Source of the DNA: Verrucomicrobiota bacterium
GTDB taxonomy: Bacteria > Verrucomicrobiota > Verrucomicrobiia > Verrucomicrobiales > Akkermansiaceae
Direction: 5' to 3'
DNA length: 6,571 bases
Assembly: GCA_008932955.1 (NCBI GenBank)
Contig: WBXE01000136.1
Span: 1 to 6,571 of the forward strand
Each line of letters opens with the position of its first letter. The stretch's first letter is position 1. The notes beneath the pieces were generated by a model. That model had not been told where the DNA came from. It ran no database searches and saw nothing but the letters and a program-made list of their open reading frames with translations. Positions 1 through 6,571 of the stretch are shown piece by piece. Position numbers and translations under genes: made by a program.

Positions 1-1947
1 AAACAAGTTGATGCCAACGACCTTGCCGAGTTTGCCGCGCAAGCGGGCGATGACCTGATCGGCGCTGACTTTGCGTTCGGCCAGGGGTTTGAGGGTGATG
101 AACATGCGGCCGTTGTTGACCGTAGAGCTGCCGCCACCCGAGCCGAGGAACGACCCCACGGTGGCCACGGCCGGATCATCCAGCACGATGCGCGCCACCT
201 TCTGCTGCAACTCCGCCATCGCCGGAAAGGAAATATCTTGGGCGGCATCGGTTGATCCCATTACGATGCCAGTATCTTGTTGCGGGAAAAACCCTTTGGG
301 CACTGCTTGATAGAGCCGGACTGTGGCCCCCAGCGTACCTAGCCATACCAGCATCATGAACACCGGATGCCGCAGAACCCAGCGCAAGCTTCCCGCGTAA
401 TGACCTAACAGCCAATTGAAGCTCCGCTCGCATGCGCGGTTAAAGCGGCCCGGCGTCCGGCAAGCAGCTTCCGGCTTGAGCAAGCGCGCGCAGAGCATCG
501 GCGTAAGTGTTAGGGAGATGACGCCGGACACCAAGATAGCGAGGCTCACCGTGACGGCGAACTCGTGGAACAAGCGGCCGATCACGCCGCTCATGAACAG
601 CAAGGGGATGAACACCGCGATGAGCGAGGTGCTCATCGATATCACCGTGAAGCCAATTTGTTTGGCGCCTTTGAACGCCGCCTGCATCGGTGGGTCTCCC
701 AGTTCGATGAAACGGTGGATATTCTCGATGACCACGATGGCATCATCGACGACGAAGCCCACCGAAATGGTGACGGCCATCAGCGAGAGGTTGTCGATGC
801 TGTAATGGCACAGATACATGAAAGCGAACGTGCCGGCCAGCGCCAGCGGCACGGTGATGCTGGCGATAAACGTCGGCCAGCAGCGCCGCAAAAACAGGAA
901 AATAACCATCACCACCAGCGCTATGCTCAGCAACAGCGAGAATTGCACGTCGTGAACCGACGCTCGAATGGTGGTTGTGCGGTCGCTCAGCTCGGTGATT
1001 TTGACCGACGGCGGCAGCCATTTTTCCAGTTGAGGCAATACCGCGCGGATGCGGTCAACCGTATCTATCACATTGGCGTCCGCCTGTTTGAAAATAATCA
1101 CCAGCACCGAGCGATGGGTACCGGCCCAGCCTGCCACGCGGGTGTTCTCAGTGCCCTCAATGGCCCGGCCCAGCGTGCTCAAACGCAACGGCGTGCCGCT
1201 ACGCTGGGTTAGAATGAGGTCGTCATACGCCACCGCCTCTTGGAGTTGGTCGTTGGAGACGATGGTGTGGGACTGAGCATCGCCATCGAAGCCACCCTTG
1301 GGCAAATCCACGTTCACCTGGCTGAGCAAGGTGCGCAGCTCCTCGAGGCTGAGGCCGGTGGCGGCCAGCGCGCCGGGATTGAGTTGGACGCGCACGGCGG
1401 ACTTATCGGCGCCGCTGATGTTAGCTTGGCTGACCCCCTCGATCTGGCTGAGGCGCTGACCGAGGATGGAATCGGCGCATTCAAACACCTGGGTGGCCGG
1501 CAGCGTTTCCGAACGCATTGCCAGGATCATGATAGGTGCATCGGCCGGGTTAACTTTCCGATAGGTCGGCGGGCCGGGCAAATTACTAGGCAGATCCGCG
1601 GCTGCGGCGTTGATGGCGGCTTGCACGTCACGGGCGGCGCCATCGGCCTTGCGGTTCAAGTCGAACTGGATACTGATGGAGCAGCCGCCGAGCGTGCTGA
1701 CGGAGGTAATTTCGGTAACTCCGGCGATTTGTGCCAAGCGCCGTTCGAGGGGTGCTGCCAAGGATGAAGCGACGGTGGCGGGGTCGGCACCGGGCAGCGA
1801 TGCGGAGACACTGATCATCGGCAAATCCACCCTCGGTATGGCCGCCACCGGCATGAAATGATAGGCCACCACTCCGAGCAGAAACAGCCCGATGGCCAGC
1901 AGCGAGGTGCCGGCCGGACGCAGAATGAATGGCGCGGAGACGTTCAT
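1..1947 (-). CDS. mdtC: RND multidrug efflux pump, second inner-membrane subunit, MdtC-like (partial, C-terminus beyond window)
   Basis: This frame is open from the ATG at 1947 to the left edge and gives 649 residues of an expected roughly 1030, so the 3' third lies outside the window. It begins MNVSAPFILRP with TM1 at about 12-30, then the porter domain with NPADAPIMILAM (about 133-144), SDRTTTIRASV and TM2-6. The proton-relay pair is D401-D402 in GFVVDDAIVVIEN. TM7 lies near residues 530-545, followed by PKGFFPQQDTG and the start of the second periplasmic loop. It is a paralogue of the upstream pump; by eye, about three quarters of residues match across the TM4-TM6 stretch. SLPGADP and NRKADGAARDVQAAINAA recall E. 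coli MdtC, and gene order A-B-C supports the subunit assignment. A TAG codon in the same frame directly precedes the ATG, and the next Met (residue 32) would remove TM1, so the start is well fixed. No Shine-Dalgarno is visible. The key TM10-TM11 residues cannot be checked here. Confidence 0.93.
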   Translation of the reverse strand, partial: MNVSAPFILRPAGTSLLAIGLFLLGVVAYHFMPVAAIPRVDLPMISVSASLPGADPATVASSLAAPLERRLAQIAGVTEITSVSTLGGCSISIQFDLNRKADGAARDVQAAINAAAADLPSNLPGPPTYRKVNPADAPIMILAMRSETLPATQVFECADSILGQRLSQIEGVSQANISGADKSAVRVQLNPGALAATGLSLEELRTLLSQVNVDLPKGGFDGDAQSHTIVSNDQLQEAVAYDDLILTQRSGTPLRLSTLGRAIEGTENTRVAGWAGTHRSVLVIIFKQADANVIDTVDRIRAVLPQLEKWLPPSVKITELSDRTTTIRASVHDVQFSLLLSIALVVMVIFLFLRRCWPTFIASITVPLALAGTFAFMYLCHYSIDNLSLMAVTISVGFVVDDAIVVIENIHRFIELGDPPMQAAFKGAKQIGFTVISMSTSLIAVFIPLLFMSGVIGRLFHEFAVTVSLAILVSGVISLTLTPMLCARLLKPEAACRTPGRFNRACERSFNWLLGHYAGSLRWVLRHPVFMMLVWLGTLGATVRLYQAVPKGFFPQQDTGIVMGSTDAAQDISFPAMAELQQKVARIVLDDPAVATVGSFLGSGGGSSTVNNGRMFITLKPLAERKVSADQVIARLRGKLGKVVGINLF

Positions 1948-1950
1948 CTA
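1945..1950 (-). promoter_or_regulatory. TAGATG junction at the mdtC start
   Basis: The stop codon of the spacer frame and the mdtC start codon are adjacent (TAG then ATG) and in the same frame. The bases just upstream (TTTGCATTCT) offer no Shine-Dalgarno. The junction fixes the most upstream possible mdtC start and suggests reinitiation by ribosomes finishing the spacer frame, although leaderless-type or S1-dependent initiation is also possible. Confidence 0.45.
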
Positions 1951-1988
1951 AGAATGCAAATGAAACCGGCTGGCGTGCCGTTTTTCAA

Positions 1989-2123
1989 CCACGGATTTCA
2001 CGGATTGAAGAGGATCACACGAAAAAGATGACCACAATTCATCAAATCTCAGGCTTTCCCAAAAGGTGAATGCCATACATCTCATAACTCTTTCTTCATC
2101 CGTGGAATCCGTGAAATCCGTGG
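1989..2123. repeat. Palindromic intergenic repeat element (MITE/REP-like) between mdtB and mdtC
   Basis: The only real non-coding gap in the window holds an inverted repeat. CCACGGATTTCACGGATT at 1989-2006 is an exact 18-base reverse complement of 2106-2123. Both arms are built from 9-base units (C/T-CACGGATT type): two in the left arm and three in the right arm (2098-2123, ATCCGTGGA, ATCCGTGAA, ATCCGTGG). On the inner side both arms continue into a short GAAG/CTTC match. The core between the arms is about 90-100 bases and AT-richer than the flanking genes. There is no transposase, and no target duplication could be made convincing. It looks like a non-autonomous dispersed repeat inserted or expanded between two operon genes. 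In RNA the arms could pair into a long stem over a large loop. It is not a classical rho-independent terminator, because the loop is far too long and the stem is not GC-rich with a U tract. Confidence 0.75.
2098..2123. repeat. Tandem 9-base repeat, right arm of the palindromic element
   Basis: Three head-to-tail copies of a 9-base unit are visible: ATCCGTGGA at 2098-2106, ATCCGTGAA at 2107-2115 and ATCCGTGG at 2116-2123 (last base absent). The left arm has only two units, so the right arm has gained one or the left has lost one. This is typical of slippage in short direct repeats. On the minus strand the units encode the repetitive peptide TDFTDSTDE. Confidence 0.8.
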
Positions 2124-2156
2124 CTGCCATTGCCCTTTCCGGAATTAAGAAAGTTC

Positions 2157-5100
2157 TCATTTGAAGGGATCTGCGGTTGGCAATTCTGTAACTAACAATT
2201 CCTGGTGGCCGCGGCGGAACCAGTGGCTGAGTCGGTCCAGATAGAGATAGATCACCGGCGTGGTGTAGAGCGTGATAAATTGCGAGACGAGCAGCCCACC
2301 GACGATGGCAATACCCAGTGGACGGCGCAACTCCGAGCCGGTGCCCTGCTGCAGCGCCAGCGGCAGCGCGCCGAGCAGCGCCGCCATGGTCGTCATCATG
2401 ATCGGCCGTAACCGCAGCAGGCAGGCCTGATAGATCGATTGCTCCGGTGCCAAGCCCTCGTTGCGTTCGGCGTCCAGCGCGAAGTCGATCATCATGATGG
2501 CGTTTTTCTTCACAATGCCGATGAGCAAAATGATGCCGATGAGTGCGATAATGGTCAGGCTTTGGCCGGTGAGCATCAGTGCGAGCAAAGCGCCAACCCC
2601 AGCCGATGGCAGGCTCGAGAGAATGGTGAGGGGATGGATATAACTTTCGTAGAGCACGCCTAACACAATATAGATCACCGCGATGGCGGCGAGGATGAGC
2701 AACGGCTCGCTGTCCAGAGAGGAGCGGAATTCTGCGGCGCTGCCGGAAAACGTCGCCACCACCGTGTCCGGCAGTTGGATATGTTTTTCGGCCGCTTGGA
2801 TGGCGGTGACCGCCGCGCCGAGCGAACTGCCCGGACTGAGGTTGAACGACAGCGTCACTGCGGGAAATTGCCCTTGATGCACGATGGTCAGCGGCGCGGT
2901 GGCGATGCTGGCTTTGGCAATGGCGCTCAACTGGACCATCTGCCCGCTGGTGGATCTGACATAAATTTTATCTAACGAATCCGGCCGGAGTTGATACTTC
3001 GGCTCAACCTCCAGGATGACACGATATTGATTGAGCTGGGTGAAGATGGTGGTGACTTGGCGCTGGCCGAACGCGTCGTAGAGCGTGTCGTCGATGGCCT
3101 GAGTGAGCACATTGAGGCGCGACGCCTTTTCGCGGTCGACCGCCACTTGCACTTGCAGTCCGCCGCTTTGCTGGTCTGTGGCGACGTCAGCCAACTCCGG
3201 TTGATTGCGCAGAGCGGCGAGGAGTTTGGGTGACCAGTCGGAGAGTTCGGCCACGTCGGCGTCCTGCAGCGTGTATTGATACTGGGTGCGGCTGACGCGG
3301 CTATCGATCTGCACATCCTGCGCCGCCTGCATGAATAGCGAGATACCCTGGACCGAGTCCGTCGCAACACGCAAGCGATCCATGATAACGTTGGCAGTCG
3401 CTTGGCGTTGGTCGCGGGGCTTGAGGTTGATATAGATTCGACCAGAGTTGACCGTCGAGTTGACCGTGCCGGCACCGACGAAGGACGCCACGCTGATAAC
3501 GTCTGGATCTTGGCGCACAATTTCCGCGATGTCGCGCTGGCGTTCGACCATCGCTTTGAACGAGATGGATTGGGCGGCATCGGTGACGCCGATAATCAGG
3601 CCGGTGTCCTGCTCGGGAAGAAGGCCCTTGGGTATGATGATGTAGAGCCAGACGGTGGCCACCATCGTCACGATGGCCACCAGCAAGGTGAATAATTGAT
3701 GCCGCAGCACCCACTTCAGACTCTGATCATAGGCATCGAGCATGCCCTTGAACATCCGGTCGGTCGCCAGATACAAGCGCCCGTGCCGCGTCTGGTTTTC
3801 CGGCTTAAGCAGCCGCGCGCACATCATCGGAGTTAGAGTTAGGGAAACGACGGCGGAGACGGCCACCGCTACGCTCAGGGTGATGGCGAACTCGCGGAAC
3901 AAGCGCCCGACGATGCCGGTCATGAAGATGAGCGGGATGAACACGGCGATGAGCGATACACTCAGCGAAATGATGGTGAAGCCGATCTGGCGCGCGCCTT
4001 TCAATGCTGCCTGCATCGGTGTTTCGCCCAGTTCAATGAAGCGGACGATATTTTCGATCATTACGATGGCGTCGTCGACCACAAAGCCGGTGGAAATCGT
4101 CAGCGCCATGAGTGACAAGTTGTCTAGGCCGAAGCCGCACAGATGCATGATGCCGAAGGTGCCAATGATGGTTAGAGGCAAGGCGGCGCTGGGAATGATG
4201 GTGGCCCAGAGTTTGCGCAGGAACACGAAAATGACCATGACCACCAAGCCCACGGTGAGCAGCAGCGTGAACTGGACATCGGCCACCGAGGCCCGGATCG
4301 TCGCCGTTCGATCGCTTAGCGTGGAGAGAGTCACCGCCGGGGGAATCGCCGCGCGCAACTTGGGCAGCAAGGCTTTGACGCGGTTGGCGGTATCGATGAT
4401 GTTAGCGCCGGGTTGGCGCTGGATATCGAGAATAACCGCCGGCTTGCCATTGACCCGGCCGGCCATGCGGACGTTTTCGACGTTATCGATGACTTCACCG
4501 ATATCCCGCAAGCGGACTGGCGTGGCGTTCTTGTAAGCAATGATAATCTCGCGGAATTCGGCGGCGGAAAATATCTGGTCGTTGGTGTTGATGGCATACG
4601 ATTGCTGCCTGCCATCAAAACTACCTTTAGGCGCGTTGACGTTATTTTGCAGCAAGGCGCTGCGCACATCCTCCAGGCTGAGGCCTTGAGCGCTGAGCGC
4701 CGAGGGGTTGATCTGAACGCGCACGGCGGGTTTCTGATTGCCCTCGATAGTGACCAAGCCAACGCCTGTCACTTCGCTGAGCTTCTGCGCGATGACGGTA
4801 TCGGCTAGGTCGTTGACCTTTTCCAAGGGCAGCGAGTCGGAACTCATTTGCAGGGTGAGAATGGGCGTGTCGGCCGGATTGACTTTGCTATAGGTCGGCG
4901 GATTGGGCATCTTGGGCAGCACGCCATTGGCGGCGTTGATGGCGGCCTGCACATCTTGGGCGGCGGCGTCGATATCGCGGTCGAGCACGAACTGGAGGGT
5001 GATGCTGGCGTTGCCGAATGAGCTGATAGATGTCATTTGCCCTAACCCGCTGATCTGGCCAAACTGCCTCTCTAACGGAGTTGTCACCGCCGAAGTCATC

Positions 5101-5273
5101 ACCTCGGGGCTGGCACCCGGAAACTGCGCGGTGACCTGGATGGTGGGAAAATCCACCGGCGGCAGCGACGAAATGGGCAGCATGGAATACCCCAAAGCGC
5201 CCATTAGTAGCACGCCCGCCATCAGCAGCGAGGTAGCGATCGGCCGCTGAATGAATGGTTCGGAGATATTCAC
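2157..5273 (-). CDS. mdtB: RND multidrug efflux pump, inner-membrane subunit, MdtB-like
   Basis: This 1038-residue protein is a complete hydrophobe/amphiphile (HAE-1) RND transporter that uses the proton gradient to expel drugs from the periplasm and membrane. The usual topology is visible: TM1 at about 12-30, a large periplasmic loop 31-334, TM2-6 at about 335-485, TM7 at about 527-547, a second loop to about 856, and TM8-12 to about 1010. The proton-relay Asp pair is D400-D401 in GFVVDDAIVMIEN (TM4). The partner Lys lies in GIVKKNAIMMIDFA (TM10, K922 or K923), and R956 in LRPIMMTT (TM11) corresponds to AcrB Arg971. The intact Asp pair favours drugs over metal ions as substrates. The protein resembles E. 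coli MdtB/MdtC closely in NPADTPILTLQMSS, SDRTATIRASV and the C-terminal TLYTTPVIYLYLDRL. The start is GTG at 5273, overlapping the mdtA stop as GTGA. The next Met lies inside TM1, so GTG is the sensible start and translation probably depends on coupling. It is expected to form mixed trimers with the MdtC-like product. Confidence 0.95.
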   Translation of the reverse strand: MNISEPFIQRPIATSLLMAGVLLMGALGYSMLPISSLPPVDFPTIQVTAQFPGASPEVMTSAVTTPLERQFGQISGLGQMTSISSFGNASITLQFVLDRDIDAAAQDVQAAINAANGVLPKMPNPPTYSKVNPADTPILTLQMSSDSLPLEKVNDLADTVIAQKLSEVTGVGLVTIEGNQKPAVRVQINPSALSAQGLSLEDVRSALLQNNVNAPKGSFDGRQQSYAINTNDQIFSAAEFREIIIAYKNATPVRLRDIGEVIDNVENVRMAGRVNGKPAVILDIQRQPGANIIDTANRVKALLPKLRAAIPPAVTLSTLSDRTATIRASVADVQFTLLLTVGLVVMVIFVFLRKLWATIIPSAALPLTIIGTFGIMHLCGFGLDNLSLMALTISTGFVVDDAIVMIENIVRFIELGETPMQAALKGARQIGFTIISLSVSLIAVFIPLIFMTGIVGRLFREFAITLSVAVAVSAVVSLTLTPMMCARLLKPENQTRHGRLYLATDRMFKGMLDAYDQSLKWVLRHQLFTLLVAIVTMVATVWLYIIIPKGLLPEQDTGLIIGVTDAAQSISFKAMVERQRDIAEIVRQDPDVISVASFVGAGTVNSTVNSGRIYINLKPRDQRQATANVIMDRLRVATDSVQGISLFMQAAQDVQIDSRVSRTQYQYTLQDADVAELSDWSPKLLAALRNQPELADVATDQQSGGLQVQVAVDREKASRLNVLTQAIDDTLYDAFGQRQVTTIFTQLNQYRVILEVEPKYQLRPDSLDKIYVRSTSGQMVQLSAIAKASIATAPLTIVHQGQFPAVTLSFNLSPGSSLGAAVTAIQAAEKHIQLPDTVVATFSGSAAEFRSSLDSEPLLILAAIAVIYIVLGVLYESYIHPLTILSSLPSAGVGALLALMLTGQSLTIIALIGIILLIGIVKKNAIMMIDFALDAERNEGLAPEQSIYQACLLRLRPIMMTTMAALLGALPLALQQGTGSELRRPLGIAIVGGLLVSQFITLYTTPVIYLYLDRLSHWFRRGHQELLVTELPTADPFK
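5270..5273 (-). promoter_or_regulatory. GTGA start-stop overlap coupling mdtA and mdtB
   Basis: The mdtB GTG start (5273-5271) shares bases with the mdtA TGA stop (5272-5270). The roughly 20 bases upstream, at the end of mdtA, contain no purine-rich ribosome-binding site. This arrangement is typical of termination-reinitiation coupling and would tie adaptor and pump synthesis together. Coupling is inferred from geometry only. Confidence 0.7.
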
Positions 5274-6553
5274 GGCGTGGCGGGCTTGGGCCTGTGGGCT
5301 CCACTCTCAGCGCTCGCGCCGGCGGCTTTGGGCGAATGCCCACCCCCTTCGCCACCCGCTCCTGGCGCGTCGGCAATTTTGACTCGCGAGCCTTTTTGGA
5401 GTTTGTACTGGCCATCCACCACGACGCGTTCGCCGGGGCTCAGACCCTCCTCTATCAACGCTTCACCTTGCTCGATCTGAGCCACTTTAACCGCGCGGAC
5501 ATCCACTGTTTGATCGTCCTTGATGACAAATGCAAACGCGGCCAGCGGACCTTCCGGCCCGCGCTGCACCACCGCCGCCGGCACCACGGCGCTGGCTTTG
5601 CGCAGCGACAGCAGCAGGCGCGCATTGACAAACTGGCCCGGCCAGAGGTGCAGATCGGTGTTAGGAAAAGTGGCTTTCAATTTGATGGTGCCGGTGGTCG
5701 TGTCGATCTGGTTGTCAATGACCGTAAGCTTGCCCTCGGCCAACAATTCGGCATTGTCGCGACCCATCGCCAGAACCGTTAGTTCGGGGGTCAGCAACTG
5801 CTGTTGTTGGATTGGTCCCAGGGTCTGTTCACGCAGCGTGAAGACCACCGAAATGGGCTGCAACTGGGTGATGAGCACCAAGCCGGTGGCGTCGCCAGCA
5901 TGCACGATATTGCCCTGATCGACCAAGCGGATGCCGCTGCGCCCGGCGATGGGCGACACGATCGTGGTGTAGGCGAGCTGGACTTTGGCGCTATCCACCG
6001 CCGCCTGATCCGCTGTGACCGCCGCCGCTAATTGGTTGACCAACGCCTTCTGGGTGTCAAACACTTGTTGGGTAACGCCCTCCTTGGCGAGCAACTCGGC
6101 GTAGCGTCTCGAGTCGTTGCGCGCGTTGGCGAGCTGCGCCTCATCCTGACCCTGTTTGGCCACCGCTTGGGCCAACAGCGCGCGATAGGGCGCCGGATCG
6201 ATTTCCGCCAATTCGTCGCCTACACGCACGTCCTGACCCTCCGTGAAGGCGATTTTGACCACCTGGCCATCGACGCGAGGGCGAACCGTGACGGTGTTGA
6301 ACGCTTGCACGGTGCCCAAACCATTGAGGTAGAGCGGCACATCTTTTTGCGCTACCACCCCGGCGACGACGGGCACCGGCGGCAGTTCGCCGCGCGCTGA
6401 ACCGGCGGGCTTGGGGTCGGCGGCGGCGTGGCCATGGCGGTGATTCCTCCACAGGGCTGCTGCTGCCAGCAAGCCGCAGATACTGAGGATAGGGAGCCAT
6501 TTTTTGATGGTGAAGGTGGGCGGTGAGATCGGTGGGGGGCTCGAATCGTTCAT
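5270..6553 (-). CDS. mdtA: RND efflux periplasmic adaptor (membrane-fusion protein), MdtA-like
   Basis: This 427-residue protein is a HlyD/AcrA-family adaptor that links an inner-membrane RND pump to an outer-membrane channel through the periplasm. A short Pro-rich cytoplasmic N-terminus is followed by one hydrophobic segment at about residues 18-35, a membrane anchor or uncleaved signal. The one Cys there (LSIC) has Ile at -1, so it does not fit a lipobox. The first lipoyl half lies at about 85-120 (RPRVDGQVVKIAFTEGQDV), the coiled-coil hairpin at about 121-190, and the second lipoyl half at about 194-225 (SPIAGRSGIRLVDQGNIV). The beta-barrel spans about 235-315 (TTTGTIKLKATFPN, LWPGQFVNARL) and the membrane-proximal domain about 320-393 (GLSPGERVVVDGQYKLQKG). 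The Gly/Ala/His-rich tail after about 394 is probably disordered. E. coli MdtA, from memory, is about 415 residues, so this is full length. The ATG start gives the expected anchor, but no clear Shine-Dalgarno precedes it. The gene overlaps mdtB by four bases, so the pair are co-translated. The family is certain; the MdtA subtype rests on the two-pump context. Confidence 0.95.
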   Translation of the reverse strand: MNDSSPPPISPPTFTIKKWLPILSICGLLAAAALWRNHRHGHAAADPKPAGSARGELPPVPVVAGVVAQKDVPLYLNGLGTVQAFNTVTVRPRVDGQVVKIAFTEGQDVRVGDELAEIDPAPYRALLAQAVAKQGQDEAQLANARNDSRRYAELLAKEGVTQQVFDTQKALVNQLAAAVTADQAAVDSAKVQLAYTTIVSPIAGRSGIRLVDQGNIVHAGDATGLVLITQLQPISVVFTLREQTLGPIQQQQLLTPELTVLAMGRDNAELLAEGKLTVIDNQIDTTTGTIKLKATFPNTDLHLWPGQFVNARLLLSLRKASAVVPAAVVQRGPEGPLAAFAFVIKDDQTVDVRAVKVAQIEQGEALIEEGLSPGERVVVDGQYKLQKGSRVKIADAPGAGGEGGGHSPKAAGASAESGAHRPKPATP

Positions 6554-6571
6554 TTCAGGTGGGCTTCGATA

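Larger units (their letters stand above)
1948..2160 (-). other. 70-codon open frame in the mdtB-mdtC spacer, probably repeat-derived and not a true gene
   Basis: The frame runs from an ATG that overlaps the mdtB TGA stop (ATGA at 2160-2157) to a TAG that directly abuts the mdtC ATG, in the same frame as mdtC. The 70-residue product has no recognised domain, signal peptide or membrane segment. Its two repetitive stretches, ATDFTDSTDEE near residues 13-23 and QSVKSVVEK near 52-60, are simply the two arms of the palindromic DNA repeat read through. No Shine-Dalgarno precedes the first ATG; a purine-rich GGAAAGG lies just before a second in-frame ATG at 2130, but too close to be ideal. As a protein gene it is unlikely. 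As a translated spacer that carries ribosomes from mdtB to mdtC it is plausible, because both junctions have coupling geometry. Confidence 0.3.

Noticed and set aside
565..1212. A 215-codon open frame on the plus strand opposite mdtC, rich in His, Arg, Gln and Asp
   Set aside because: The composition is a mirror of the RND membrane codons on the other strand; no family is recognisable and there is no promoter or ribosome-binding site.
1989..2123. The inverted repeat as a rho-independent terminator or a CRISPR remnant
   Set aside because: The arms are separated by about 99 bases and lack a following U tract, so it is not a classical terminator. The 9-base units are contiguous with no regular spacers, so it is not a CRISPR array.
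1975..2128. Possible 4-base target duplication (TGCC) flanking the repeat element
   Set aside because: TGCC at 1976-1979 and 2125-2128 sits at unequal distances from the arms (9 bases versus 1), and a 4-base match is easily due to chance.
2972..3580. A 202-codon minus-strand frame inside mdtB
   Set aside because: It is a shifted reading of mdtB. The mdtB frame is unbroken and matches the RND family throughout, so this is neither a frameshift nor a nested gene.
3742..4536. A 264-codon open frame on the plus strand opposite the middle of mdtB
   Set aside because: It lies wholly antisense to a well-supported RND gene, has no recognisable domain, is rich in Met, Ser, Arg and Thr as expected for the complement of hydrophobic codons, and is a common artefact of GC-rich genes.
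6554..6571. Promoter or leader of the operon upstream of mdtA
   Set aside because: Only 18 bases are present and no promoter element or ribosome-binding site can be made out. A TGA just before the ATG could be the end of an upstream gene but cannot be tested.

Overview
The window is one tightly packed minus-strand operon segment. It encodes an RND-type (resistance-nodulation-division) multidrug efflux system of the MdtABC/MuxABC kind. Read in the direction of transcription (right to left), it holds a periplasmic membrane-fusion protein (mdtA-like, 6553-5270), a complete inner-membrane RND pump subunit (mdtB-like, 5273-2157), a 209-base spacer with a palindromic repeat (1948-2156), and the first 649 codons of a second, paralogous RND subunit (mdtC-like, 1947 to beyond position 1). 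No RNA gene, CRISPR array, transposase or gene on the plus strand could be supported.

The system implies a Gram-negative (diderm) host, because the adaptor and the pumps span the periplasm. The genes look GC-rich; the spacer is visibly AT-richer. The spacer carries a 'CCACGGATT' type repeat. From memory, similar repeats between genes are common in Verrucomicrobiota and some other environmental phyla, so such a lineage is a weak guess only. No species can be named.

How the parts work together, from knowledge of the family: two different RND subunits (MdtB and MdtC) form a mixed trimer in the inner membrane that exchanges protons for drugs, bile-salt-like or other amphipathic compounds. The MdtA adaptor connects it to a TolC-type outer-membrane channel. 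No channel gene and no two-component regulator lie in the window; they could be downstream of mdtC or elsewhere. Both pump genes carry the paired Asp proton-relay motif (GFVVDDAIV) of drug-type rather than metal-type RND pumps.

The most unusual part is the junction between the two pump genes. mdtA and mdtB overlap by 4 bases (GTGA). Between mdtB and mdtC sits a roughly 135-base inverted-repeat element with 18-base perfect arms built from 9-base units. The element lies inside a 70-codon open frame that begins in an ATGA overlap with the mdtB stop and ends in TAG directly abutting the mdtC ATG, in the mdtC frame. No start in the window has a convincing Shine-Dalgarno sequence, so translation may pass down the whole message by coupling. 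The core pump system itself is a known type; no wholly new system is evident.
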